Origin: Xanthoparmelia taractica
Lineage: Eukaryota > Ascomycota > Lecanoromycetes > Lecanorales > Parmeliaceae
Assembly (NCBI GenBank): GCA_033085395.1
Contig: JANQBS010000048.1
Location: 62,001 to 126,000, forward strand
Direction of reading: 5' to 3'
Length of the DNA: 64,000 bases
Position numbers and translations under genes: made by a program. Below the pieces are notes generated by a model. The model was given only the letters and a program-made list of their open reading frames with translations, made no database searches and was not told the DNA's origin. This document shows positions 8,423-18,951 of this stretch, piece after piece (positions within the stretch are counted from its first letter, which is position 1; each line of letters begins with the position of its first letter).

Positions 8423-10989
8423 ATGGAGACCCCAATCTGCGTCATAGACGCCAAGACACTTGTCGACCACATTCAAGACCTCAAAAATTGGATCTACAGT
8501 GGTCAACTACGCCTTGTTGTGCCATCGTGCAGTGAGTCAATCTCAGCCCCACAACTTTCAGCCTTACTAAGTCAGTCTAGCAACTGAACAAGTCGAGCAG
8601 CTCTACCAAAAGTCTATAGCGCCAAAGCCGACAACACAAGAAGCCCCTCGATCTCGATCCTCGGGCAAGCCACCCAAGAAAGAGTACCCCGCCTTCGACA
8701 TTAATCCTCGTGTGGCGCGGGAATACCTTGGAAGGCTGAAGAACAGGAAAGAACAAGACGCGGACTCTGAACAGCGACTGTTCTTTCAGGACAAGGAGAA
8801 CCATGAAGCTGTTCATGTCCAACAGTCAAATGAACAGTACACGCCATGGAAAGATCTCGGTGTAGTAGAAGAAAAGCCAGAGGCTGTTGAGGGGCCGCCC
8901 ACATCATGGGCAAAAGCGTTGCAAAGGAAGCAGAATCTGGCGAACGGAGTATCGGAGCAGTCGGTGTTGACAGGTGAATAAAGTCTAGGCCCAGATTTTA
9001 CACAGTGCTAATTGGTTTTCCCCAGGGCCTGTAAAACCTAAGCTGGTAGCTCGAGCCGCTGGCAGCGAGACTTCCCCATGGAAGGTCAAAAAGGACGCGC
9101 CAAAGATATCGGCAAAAGATGTTCCAGGAGCGTTGCGCCCATTGATGAGCTGTGCTCTTTGGCGCCTTCACGAGAGCATCGAACGTAACGATCCGAACCA
9201 ATTGTTTCTTCTGAGCGACCAAACTGAGATACGCTCCGTTGCTCTAAAGCTCAACATCATTGTCCGATCGTGTAGAGAAGTCGGTGCTCACGTTGCGAGC
9301 AAGACCAGCAAGACTGGCCTCGACACCTTTGGTGATCTTGAGAGAGAGTTCGGTGTACAGCAGAAGACTGTCATTTGCCCCACCCAAGAGATTGAAGAGG
9401 GAAATGGGGAGAATAATGTGGCAGATAACGCCAGCGAAGACCTTTTAAAGGATGAGGATGCCATGAACCACTCCGTGTCCAGCGTAGGAACCGCGAACAC
9501 CGAGGCTAGTAGCATCGTGCAAGAGCTTGGTTTCAAGAAGCAGACTTCCGAGCATGAGGAGGATAAGCCATTGGTGGATGGCGATCGTTGTGAAGACAAG
9601 GTCAAAGAGCAGGATGTCATGGCGCAAACGGCCGCTGCTCTAGCAGCAGAGAATGTCTCAAAGATGCCCGTTAAGAGCCCCGTTGACAGAATCTTGCAGG
9701 AGGACTCTCAGAAACACCTAGACGGATCAGTCAATGGATTCGGACTCAATGGTGTTACAAGCCAAAGGAGCCTGACCGATCAACCGGCCGCGGAACAGTC
9801 TGCAACGCGCTCGCCGCCAAATACTCCCTTGCCTCAGCCTCAGGGTGTCGAACCTGCTCAGTGCGTTCAGGAAGTCCAGACCATTAGTGACACCTCTTCG
9901 CCCAAACAAATTGCTACGCCATCCACGCCAATACCGCAAGCCGCACAGGAGCTGGAAGATAGCGACGAAGAGGTGGTTGTCTTCATACCCCAGCCGAAGC
10001 GCCTCTCTGCCCAACAGAAAGCCCCCCAGCAAAGCTCACGACCTTCGACACCAAAGGAACAATCTCAGCAGAAGCCCACCGGGCAGAGTCCACAGAACTC
10101 GTTGGCCAAAACTCAAGCGAAAGGGCAAGCATTGAGACACAGCCCAAATCTCTCGGTTGTTAGCCACGCCCATCCGCAACCTGCAAACCCCCCCACAGTC
10201 ATTGACCCGGACGCTTTTGGGCGTGATTTCCGCGTCAACCTCAATCCAAGCCCTCGACTTTCACAAAATCCCAATGGTCATTCCAGTCACCGAATCCGAG
10301 GCAATATGCAAAATACTCAAGCAAGCCAGATACCTCGCAACTCGCCTCGGCAGCCCACCCGCACGAGCCCTCCGCGCCATGCTCCCCAAGAAGACTTCCG
10401 ACGTCTAACTCCTGTTTCTGGGCCGGCACCGAAAGCTCCAAATCATAGACGTCAAGCATCACGTACCAGTCCTAGAGGAGGTCTAGCGCCGAAGACTGGA
10501 GAAGTGATGCTTGCAGACAATGAGTCTAGAGCATCGAAGGCAGCAGTACGCTCGACGTCAAAACTTCCAGAGTCCCAAGTGGTAGAATCTTCGGACTTCG
10601 TGCCTGCGACGCCGACCGTCATTCCAGGTTGGCATTCATATGAATCCAAGGACTTTGTGCCCAGATCTGCCTTACCAAACGCTGAGTTGAAGTCCGATGC
10701 CCCCCAACCCAGGGTCTATGAGGCGAGTGACTTTGTGCCCAGACCGTCAAGGCCAGTAGGAGAGTCCAAGCCCCGAGCGCCAAGGCCCAGAGTCTTTGAG
10801 GCCGCTGAGTTTGTGCCAAGGGACTTCGTGCCTAGGACGGCCATGCCTCGAGCACAACCCAAACAGCATTCGCCAGAGCCTGAATCTATCGAGCCAAGAC
10901 CGTCGATCAATGATGTGGACTACGTGTTGAAGTCCGGATCGACCAGAGCCTCGGCCCGTGGCAGGGGACGACTATGGACACCTTCGTGA
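8423..10989 (+). CDS. PIN-domain protein with C-terminal DFVPR repeats (Nmd4-like?)
   Basis: Three exons: 8423-8531, 8581-8973 and 9026-10989, coding 821 residues. The opening METPICVIDAKTLVDHIQDL is a PIN-domain first strand with its acidic residue. Further PIN-like parts are NEQYTPWKDLGV, VPGALRPLMSCALWRLHES and SDQTEIRSVALKLNIIVRSCREV, the last resembling the C-terminal helix of these folds. PIN domains are usually RNA-cutting or RNA-binding; yeast Nmd4 is a PIN protein in nonsense-mediated decay, and an Nmd4-like role is a guess. From about residue 270 the protein is disordered and rich in Gln, Pro and Ser. At 10580-10845 it carries at least five DFVP-type motifs, each flanked by Glu/Ser and Arg, probably short binding motifs. 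Both splice junctions keep phase. Confidence 0.75.
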
Positions 10990-11779
10990 AGGGTGATGAT
11001 CTTCGAAAAGATAAAGTCGTCACTGATGGTGATTTACGCTGATGAATATACCGGGTGCAGCTGCGGAGCAAAAACTGCGATCAGCAAGCGGAACATACAC
11101 CAGAACGACATCGCAAACGACGATGCATGTGAAGAGGCACTGAGATGGAAATCGGCAAAGCGAGAAAAAAGGTCACATGCAACAGAGTCTTTGCAGAATG
11201 GAATAGGTATACGTGCATGGAGCAGAGATTGAGAAGGAGGAAGCTGTATTCTCAAGGGGACGTTAGACTGTGAACCAATGCTTTATCATACGATGATTTT
11301 TCGCGGTATCTTGTTTATGGGCGCTCACGTCAGTATGCAAATTATGTAGACCCAGAATGGAAAGTCTTGCTTCAAGTTGCGCATGTCTGTTCTTATGTTC
11401 CATGATATCTTATCTGTAGCTGTTGGATATGGTTGACCCTTGTTGGATCCGTTCTTCGTCTTCAACATCATGCGTACGAGGGACAGTGTCGGGAAGTGGC
11501 AGTAATTTCGATTCCCCAAGTCTGATAATGTTGATGAATGGAAGCGAAGCCGATAGTATGTCAACGATGGGAAGTAAAGTCCATCAAAAGGGTATCTCAT
11601 GCCTGAGAGTGAAGAGTAGCGGTAGCTAGAACAGCTAAGTACATGACACGAATATCAAAAGGGTATCTCCAACGCAAAAGCGAAACCATTAGTCCCCTGA
11701 AAACACCAACACCATGCAATTTCGTTCCCATATCTGCCTACCCTACCCATTAATACGCTCCCCTCCCTCCCTCCCTCAA
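10990..11779. other. Intergenic between convergent genes
   Basis: 790 bp between the stops of the PIN-domain gene and the minus-strand coiled-coil gene. It should contain both 3' UTRs. A short TCCC tract (about 11762-11775) lies near the second stop. No gene recognised. Confidence 0.5.
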
Positions 11780-14317
11780 TCAAGATTGCGACTGCCCCAC
11801 CCCAAAGATTGAAAACGCCTGCAAGTAATGCCCAAGGTTCTGCATGCTCCCTCTGTTTCCGGGGACATTTCCAGGTATGTCAGACTTGATATCGGGAGGC
11901 CTCATGGCGTTTAGTATTCTCGAAGGACTCGATGGACGAGAAGAGTCTTTTTCTTCCGGGGCCGGTTGCAGCGATGGGGCTTCCCGTGATGACGAGTCCG
12001 GCCTGCGAGGTTCGTCGTCGAGGGATGAGCTGTCAAGGCTGTCGTCTATGCCGTCGAGGGAGATTTCGCTATCGCTATGAGGCTCATCGAGATCGGGCTT
12101 GCCCTCGTGATCTTTTGAGCGGTCAAGAAGGTTCGGGGCTGCTGCCTCAACGCCATAATCCTCAATCTTCTCCGTGAGGTTCAAGATATCCGTTGCTGTA
12201 GCCTCATCGAGCTCTTTTGACGACATGAGGTCGCTAATATCTGCAAGAGGTGTCTGGACCTCTGTCGGCGGTCCCCATTTCGAATAATCAGGCGTCTCTA
12301 AACCTCCGTCTGGACTATCCATACTCCGCAGATTCCGCTCGAACGGATTTTCGCCAGTCCATGAACTCGGGCTTAACAGTCCTTGACCTTGTCCGTATAT
12401 CAGATCTCCATTGTCATCGGGCGTCAGAACCCGACCACCTAGATTTTCGGGTGTCGGGGCTCGGGCTTGATATTCGAGCGCTGTTTTGCCGGAAGCTATG
12501 AGGGATTCACACTGCGTGAGACAACGCTTTATGGATTGGTTGAGCTTCTGGCCGTCGAGAAGAAGGGCGCGGTGGGCGCCGAGGTCAACTTTGGGCTGTT
12601 TGTGGTCTTGGAAGCGAGCGCGCCCTGCTTGGAAGGTTGGGGAAGAAGCGCGAGAGCTAGTGGCGGAGTGGGAAGAGATGCCGGATAAGATGTCCTCGTA
12701 GTGGTCATTCTCCTCGTTGTCGGAGTCTAGTAGCGAGGTCTCCTCGGCTGAATCTTCAGCGCCTTCGGACAATAAAGACATCTTCCCAGACACAGACCGT
12801 GACGTAGGCGCCACTGCCAGGCGGCCAGAACGGCTAAGCCGACGATAACGACGCAGCTCGGCGTTTTGCTTGCGCATCTCGCGCTCAAGGGTGCGATTAA
12901 TGGCCAAGAGGGATGAGTTACTGATTTCAAGATCGAGGACCTTTCGTTCACGGCGAGCGTTGGCAGCTAGCTCGTTCATCTGGTCAAGCTTGCTCTGGCC
13001 CACGCTTGGGGGCCTCGTTGGACTCTGTGGCTGCGGATCAGGTTGGGTTGGAGGAAGTTCTTGAGTGGCAGCTGGAGGATTCACACTATGTGGTAGTGTG
13101 CCATTCGACATGACCATAGACGTGGATCTGGTCCGTTCAGCCGCTATTGGACTGGTGTTCGAGAGGGCTATGCTTGATCTTCGACCCGGACTTGGCCCAG
13201 CTGACTGAACGCTAGAGGACCTTGAATGTGATCCGAGACGAGGTTGACCAGACAGTTGCCTGGGTGAATTGGTGCTAGATCTCCGTGCAATATCCGTAGT
13301 TCTAGGGACCATCTCTGGTGGCTTGATCTCAGTGCCACCATTGGAAACTAGCCGAGTATGACGTCGCGGAGAAGGCTTGCTGACAGAAGCCTTACGAGAT
13401 AAGAACTCCTCTTTAAGTGGCGAAGCAGCCCTTGGAGGGCTCGAGGTAGTGTGTGCGCTGTAGATGGTCTCAAGTGGCGGCCTCTGGGAAGAAACACCGT
13501 TAGAAAACCGAGGAGATTTGGAATCGTTGGGAGTACTATTGGCGTAGAAAAACTTGGGCTTTTGCTCGTCGAGACTAGGGCTGTTGCTCATAGATGAGAT
13601 CCTTCCATTCGAGATATCGCCGTCGTTGGACTGCTCGTATTCTGGCGAATGCCCTTTTGACAGTGATCTGGCCGTTGTGGGCCTTGATGGCATACTCGCT
13701 TTGACGTCGTTCGCATACACAAACATCGGCGAGCTCTCTAGGCCCGTCGTCCTCTTTACTGAATCTCTTCGCTCTAACAGAGGCGGCCTGGACGAGATCG
13801 AGGATCCCGGCACATCACTGATCACACTTGATGCTCTTGATCTCTGGCCAGGGGTTGAGATCCTGAGCCCCAGACCACTTGAAGCCCGCACATCCTGTAG
13901 GGGGTTTCCACGCTTCTCGATGGAAGAGTCCGGTCTCGAGTTGCTGGGGGTTATATTTGAAGCTCCGTTCGGTGTCGACGACGCGCTTTCGACTCTTGCC
14001 TTTCTGGACCCTGATCGTGGTGTGATATTTGAGCTCAAGAAAGCCTTGACTGGTGTTGCGACATCTTCGGGCCACTGTCCATTTTCCAGACCTGATCCAT
14101 CTCCTCGACCTTGTCGTTGACGGGTAGATGACCCACCGACGGCCGGACTTGCTGCAATCTTTGGTGTACCAATGCCGCTTGCCATCGATTTGGGTGATTG
14201 TGTGTGGGCGTTTGCGACAGGTCGGCGGTTGACGATGCCATTCTGTCTCTCGGGGTTCATCACTGCTGCTCCATGTTGTGGAGGGGTCGCCGAGGGACTC
14301 TGTGAGGAGTAGACCAT
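11780..14317 (-). CDS. Ser/Pro-rich coiled-coil protein, conserved fungal, unknown role
   Basis: One exon of 845 residues from the first ATG (MVYSSQSPSATPP); the frame extends 14 codons further but only to a TTG. Most of the protein is Ser, Pro and Arg-rich and probably disordered, with many SP and RSS sites that suit phosphorylation. A conserved helical block at about residues 440-500 (QMNELAANARRERKVLDLEI, then SSLLAINRTLEREMRKQNAE) is a coiled coil. A second helix (LDGQKLNQSIKRCLTQCESL) lies at about 570-600. The C-terminal 200 residues are acidic. I recall such proteins only as uncharacterised Pezizomycotina sequences; a cytoskeletal or cell-cycle scaffold is possible but unproven. Two perfect palindromes lie 90-190 bp upstream of the start. 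Confidence 0.75.
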   Translation of the reverse strand: MVYSSQSPSATPPQHGAAVMNPERQNGIVNRRPVANAHTQSPKSMASGIGTPKIAASPAVGGSSTRQRQGRGDGSGLENGQWPEDVATPVKAFLSSNITPRSGSRKARVESASSTPNGASNITPSNSRPDSSIEKRGNPLQDVRASSGLGLRISTPGQRSRASSVISDVPGSSISSRPPLLERRDSVKRTTGLESSPMFVYANDVKASMPSRPTTARSLSKGHSPEYEQSNDGDISNGRISSMSNSPSLDEQKPKFFYANSTPNDSKSPRFSNGVSSQRPPLETIYSAHTTSSPPRAASPLKEEFLSRKASVSKPSPRRHTRLVSNGGTEIKPPEMVPRTTDIARRSSTNSPRQLSGQPRLGSHSRSSSVQSAGPSPGRRSSIALSNTSPIAAERTRSTSMVMSNGTLPHSVNPPAATQELPPTQPDPQPQSPTRPPSVGQSKLDQMNELAANARRERKVLDLEISNSSLLAINRTLEREMRKQNAELRRYRRLSRSGRLAVAPTSRSVSGKMSLLSEGAEDSAEETSLLDSDNEENDHYEDILSGISSHSATSSRASSPTFQAGRARFQDHKQPKVDLGAHRALLLDGQKLNQSIKRCLTQCESLIASGKTALEYQARAPTPENLGGRVLTPDDNGDLIYGQGQGLLSPSSWTGENPFERNLRSMDSPDGGLETPDYSKWGPPTEVQTPLADISDLMSSKELDEATATDILNLTEKIEDYGVEAAAPNLLDRSKDHEGKPDLDEPHSDSEISLDGIDDSLDSSSLDDEPRRPDSSSREAPSLQPAPEEKDSSRPSSPSRILNAMRPPDIKSDIPGNVPGNRGSMQNLGHYLQAFSIFGVGQSQS

Positions 14318-14406
14318 CTCATGGTTGGTCGTAGTAAATCTGTATAAGATGGGCCTCAAATATAGCAGTTTTATGAGATCATGAAGCTCGGATCAATGAT
14401 GCTGTG

Positions 14407-14425
14407 ATATTGGTGTCACCAATAT
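14407..14425. repeat. Perfect 9-bp-arm palindrome
   Basis: ATATTGGTG and its exact reverse complement CACCAATAT are separated by a single T. It sits about 90 bp upstream of the minus-strand start codon at 14317. It also contains ATTGG/CCAAT in both arms, the CCAAT-box core. Confidence 0.7.
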
Positions 14426-14485
14426 TGGCGGCGCGCAGAGCTGCGGGAACCAGCAGACTAGCGCGATATAAAGTATCTTAGCGTT

Positions 14486-14505
14486 CCTCCGTTCACGAAC
14501 GGAGG
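14486..14505. repeat. Perfect 9-bp-arm palindrome
   Basis: CCTCCGTTC and GAACGGAGG flank a 2-bp AC spacer. Outside it AGCG and CGCT extend the stem after a two-base TT bulge. The CGG/CCG-containing arms would suit a dimeric zinc-cluster regulator, which is inference only. Confidence 0.7.
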
Positions 14506-16048
14506 CGCTTACTAAACAGTAGAACTATACAGATATTGGGCCCCTAAAGATCAAGTCCTATGCGAATCTGAAGCAAGCATTGTGGCATCAATTTGGAAAT
14601 TGGAGGAGAGAAGCAATAAAGTGTGCAACAGGACCACACACTACCCAATTTTTCGCCCATATATCAAATTTCAATCCAAAAACCTAGGACTGTCAATGCT
14701 TCAAGTAACTTGGGCTGCCCTACCCATCCCTACATGTCCTGTCACTTGTAGCCTGGCATGGCTGGTAGTAAGTGACGAGCTGCAAGTGTCAGCACACCAA
14801 GTACTAGAGATCATAGCACAGACCCCAATCTTTCCCGAAGTATTGAATACAGTAAGTATGACAATGCCATTGGGTGGAATCATCAATTGGAAACAAACTA
14901 TTGAACTGGTCCTGAGTCAGCATAGGTAGCCAGGGGAAAACCGAGTAATCTGGTTTAAAGGTAGGGTACATACATACCTACATCAGGAGATGGAGGCACT
15001 CGGCTGTTGAAGGGGTAGTCTCGCTACCTACTTGCCTGCAGATCGCAGGTAAGAGCAACGTTCTTTGGGTTTGGAAAGTGCACATCAAGCTCAGGCAGGA
15101 TGTTGCGCCGGCCGACATTAAGTGGTAGGATCGAATGCATTGCTTGCTGTCAGCTGTTAGGTATTGCGAATCAAAGATTGGTGGCAAAGCTGAATGGAAA
15201 GCGATTGCAACCAAGCCAATCACCGTGGAGGGCTAGCTATAGGGAATGGATTGGACAGCACGATAGAGATGACTGCGCATATCAGAACTTGCTTCGTCAT
15301 CTGCTCGCAGACGAGCCTAGTCAACTTGAAGGTCGAATGGGGGGGTCGGGCCGAGTAGGTACGGACTTTTCTCCGCACTCGCCTCCGGAGATGTGTACTT
15401 CTACCCTTGAGAAAGAGATTCGATTCTGGACAATCTAATACACATCTGGCGTGCGTTTCAAAAGCTTGGCGTCGATACACATCCTCTATTCTATGACATT
15501 ACTTTATCCTATGTAACACAGAAATATACAGAAAGATTCCTTGCGATTCTGATGACAGTGAAACTTTGGGAATACAGTTGATAGGATACAAGGGGGACAG
15601 GAAATGATTTGAAGAAGCAAAACGAGATCAGGTCTCAATCCTTTTACGTTCTATATCTCAAGTATTCCCCAAGATAATAATCATTCATCTGCGCGCATGT
15701 ACGAAGTATGAGTGGGGCATGTATTGATGCCAAGCGTTGACATCGTCGTTGCGCACGCTAAATCTCCCCGCCTTTTTAGCTTTTCTACTCATTCTTTTCC
15801 TCATCTTTTGCATCTGTATACGGTACTGTTTTAGGCGGCTTCGGTCTTTCTTTTCTTTTGGCATTTGTACATAGCATCATCACTGTCGCTTCTGTTTCTA
15901 CTTGCTTTCAATTTTTGGAGAAGGGGGCACAATCCACGTGAAAGAGGCTTGGAATACTGTTTCAGTTGTTTTACCCTCCGCAGCAATCCAGAATCATCTT
16001 AAAGAAAAGCAATTCTTACTCAACACCGAGCCCTGACTCGTTGCATCA

Positions 16049-17355
16049 ATGTCTTTTGGAAGACTAAGTTCCCCCCAGTGGGACCGCGGTATAGACGGTG
16101 TCCAGGTCGTAGCCAATGTCGTCGCTCGAGCAACACTTCAGTCGGCGGCGGCATCCTCCCCAGACGCAGCAACATTGACTGCAAGGCCTGCGTGCACCTC
16201 GGATAATGGCTTTGATGGGCGAACAGGTCTGCGTGTCTCGGCCATCTTCGTCATACTACTCGGCTCGCTATTTGGTATCCTCCGTAGCCCAATCTCCGGT
16301 GCATTTACCGCATGATCCCTGACAACTACAGGTGCCGCATTCCCAGTATACGCGAGTCGACATCGAGGCGTAGGGGTCCCAGAATGGGCATTCTTCATTG
16401 CGAAATACTTTGGCTCCGGCGTCATCATAGCCACTGCTTTCATCCACCTCCTCGCTCCCGCCTGCGATGCCCTCACGAACCCTTGCCTCACAGGCCCTAT
16501 AACAGACTACGACTGGGCCGAAGGAATAAGCCTCATGACAACCTTCTTGCTCTTCTTCATCGAGTTGATGGCCATGCGCTTCGCTACATTCTCCTCGCTA
16601 GGACATACCCATGACGTCACTGAGGAAGACGACGACAACAAACTACACACCAGTCGCTCCCCCTCAAACGGCCAAACTCACACCCCAGGCGAAGACCATC
16701 TCTCCCACACCAGGGAGCACATCGACCAAGACCACCAAGAGAACCCTTCCGCCCAAGAATCAACCGTCCACAAACTCGACAAGCCTTCGCACGAAGTAGA
16801 AGACTACGCGGCGCAAATGACGGCGATCTGTATCCTCGAATTTGGCGTGATATTCCACTCCATATTCATTGGCCTCACCCTCGCAGTCACAGGACAGGAA
16901 TTCGTCACCCTGTACATAGTCCTGGTATTCCACCAAACATTTGAAGGCCTGGGTCTCGGGTCTCGGTTGGCGGCGACGCCTTGGCCGAAATCCAAACGAT
17001 GGACTCCTTACCTGTTTGCACTGGGGTACGGTCTATCGACGCCGATATCCATGGCCGTGGGTTTAGGGGTCAGGAAGACCTATTCGCTGGGATCGCAAAC
17101 CGGACTGATTGTGGAGGGCGTGTTTGATAGTATCAGCGCGGGGATCCTGATATATACCGGGCTTGTGGAGTTGATGGCTCATGAGTTCATGTTCAGTAGT
17201 GTGATGAGGAGGGCGAAGCTGAGGGTTGTGATGGCTGCGTTTGGGATGATGTGCTTGGGTGCTGGTACGTACCCGATACCCAAGGCCTGTTGGCAATTGA
17301 CAAATATACTGACGTTTGAGTAGGTCTGATGGCTCTTTTAGGCAAATGGGCTTAG
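16049..17355 (+). CDS. ZIP-family zinc/iron transporter
   Basis: Three exons, 16049-16274, 16332-17264 and 17324-17355, give 396 residues; both introns (57 and 59 nt) close in phase. The family order is clear: a first membrane helix (VSAIFVILLGSLFG), then AKYFGSGVIIATAFIHLLAPA, then the long variable loop rich in His, Asp and Glu (about residues 195-250) that binds metal. It is followed by HSIFIGLTLAV in helix 4 and HQTFEGLGLG in helix 5, the two metal-site signatures. The last exon encodes only GLMALLGKWA, the standard ending. ZIP proteins import Zn2+ or Fe2+ across the plasma membrane or from vacuoles; Zrt1/Zrt2-like plasma-membrane uptake is likely. The gene is convergent with SAM37, with 132 bp between stops. 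Confidence 0.93.
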
Positions 17356-17487
17356 ACATATAGAATGGCTATGCTTAAAGCAAAGGCGTTAGTTCCACCG
17401 CCCGTTGATTATCACGTCTCATAAACCGTCCATGCTCATCCGATAAGTGTGTCATTTCCCCAGAGTTGAGAAAACACGGCTTCACTC

Positions 17488-18951
17488 TCATAAATCCCTT
17501 CTCTTCCCAGCACCCTCACCGTCAACCTCCACTCCAACCGGCACCATCCCCTCAGTTGGCGGGATCCTGACTTTTCTCTGCGGCTCCCCAAAATCCAACC
17601 CCGCGAATATCGCACCCGCTTCGCCCATATCCGATAGTTTTCGCTTCTCTGGCTCTTGTGTACTGGGATCGGAGTAGAGAAGGTAGCTGGCTATAGCTGC
17701 GACAGCCCCCGCGCTTGCTAGTAAGGGCGGTAGGAGCGCAGATGTGAGCGAGTGCGGCGGCGCGTCTGATGAGTGTGGTGGTTCGGTAGGGAAGGTGGTG
17801 ACGATGGTGCGTTTGTAGAAGGGTATCAAGTCGAGTGTGCTGTTGAGGATGCTTGCGCCAACGGAGCCAATATTTCGTTCGGGGGCTCTCCATGGTAGTG
17901 TAGTCTCGCGTTGTCCCTGAGTTGCGGCGGGTCGAACTTCTATTGAACTCGGTAATGCATCCTCCAGCGTTACTTCCCCGCCAAAGACCTCCTTGACTCC
18001 GTCCTCTACGTATCTGCACAAGTCGGGATACCGCCCTTGCAATCCCTCCGCAAGCCACGACTGCGGCATGTCCGGTATCAATGCCAACGACAGATACCCC
18101 AGCGCCAGACAGTCCAGACTTGACGCTGTCTCATCGCTTAACATCCACTTCTTCTTTCCCAGAAGCTGCTGCAAGGGTTGAAACGCCGCGTCTACCAGCG
18201 CATCCAGCTTGAACCTGGCACTCGACTGCTTTTCCTTTACCAAGCCCATCACCGTCGGCCGGGATGTCCGCAGTGATTGCGGTATGAGATCTGCAGGGTT
18301 CCTGCTGCTTCTTTGTCCCTCGTCTAGTGTCGTGAGGTCTAAGGACGAAAGGCCGAGATGTTCGGTTCGAGCTTTGGCGAAAGTCCGTAGCTGGGTTGGG
18401 ATGAAGTACTGCGTTGGCCATTGGAGGATCGAGGAGTAGGCGGTGCGGGTTTTGGCGTAGTTTTCGCTTGCGACGTAGAGAGAGAGGTCGAGGAGTGGGT
18501 GGGCTTGGAAGGTAAGGAAGGAGGAGAAGCTACAAGGCAGGGTGGTCAGCTGTTGATCCTTCCGTTTCAACAAGACGGATGAAATACGCCGTGATGTCTG
18601 CTCTGTTCTTCTGATTGGACAATTGCCGATCTAGATCCCACTGTCCGTCAGACCTTTCGTGTAGATAGTGCACGATGTTCTCGAAACCGCCAACGATTGT
18701 CGAGTCATCTCGAAGAACTGGTAGCTCCTCTACCACCTATATTAGCACACATCTCCATCTAAAGCGATACAGAGGGCGCAGTGTGTGGTGGCTCACGAAC
18801 TAGTAGGACTCAGAGTGGTATCAGAACTTGCAACGAGGACCCATTCGTCTCGAGGCAAGACCTGAGCCAAGTATGCAATGGCAGCAAGACATTGCGCATC
18901 GATGGATGGTAGGGAGAAGGCTGGGCCCCAGACGTGGAGCTCAAGGACCAT
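17488..18951 (-). CDS. SAM37: Sorting and assembly machinery subunit Sam37 (metaxin-like)
   Basis: Three exons, 18801-18951, 18588-18729 and 17488-18529, give 444 residues. It starts MVLELHVWGPAFSLPSIDAQ, continues WVLVASSDTTLSPTKELPVL, and then GGFENIVHYL and the ENYAKTRTAYSSILQWPTQYF block. This is the GST-like fold of Sam37/Tom37/metaxin. Sam37 belongs to the SAM complex of the mitochondrial outer membrane, which inserts beta-barrel proteins. The C-terminal third is less conserved and contains a hydrophobic segment (LLPPLLASAGAVAAIASYLL) that could be a membrane anchor. Intron 1 uses a GTTCGT donor, chosen because it alone restores SPTKELPVL. Intron 2 is 58 nt with GTATTT...TAG. Confidence 0.88.

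Larger units (their letters stand above)
14318..16048. other. Intergenic / divergent promoter region
   Basis: 1.7 kb between the starts of the coiled-coil gene (minus) and the ZIP transporter (plus). Short open frames of up to 115 codons are present, none recognisable. The end near the ZIP start is pyrimidine-rich like a fungal promoter and 5' UTR. Two hairpin-forming palindromes lie at 14407-14505. Confidence 0.5.

Noticed and set aside
13554..14120. 188-codon plus-strand frame
   Set aside because: Lies wholly antisense to the long Ser/Pro-rich coiled-coil protein; produced by its biased codon composition.
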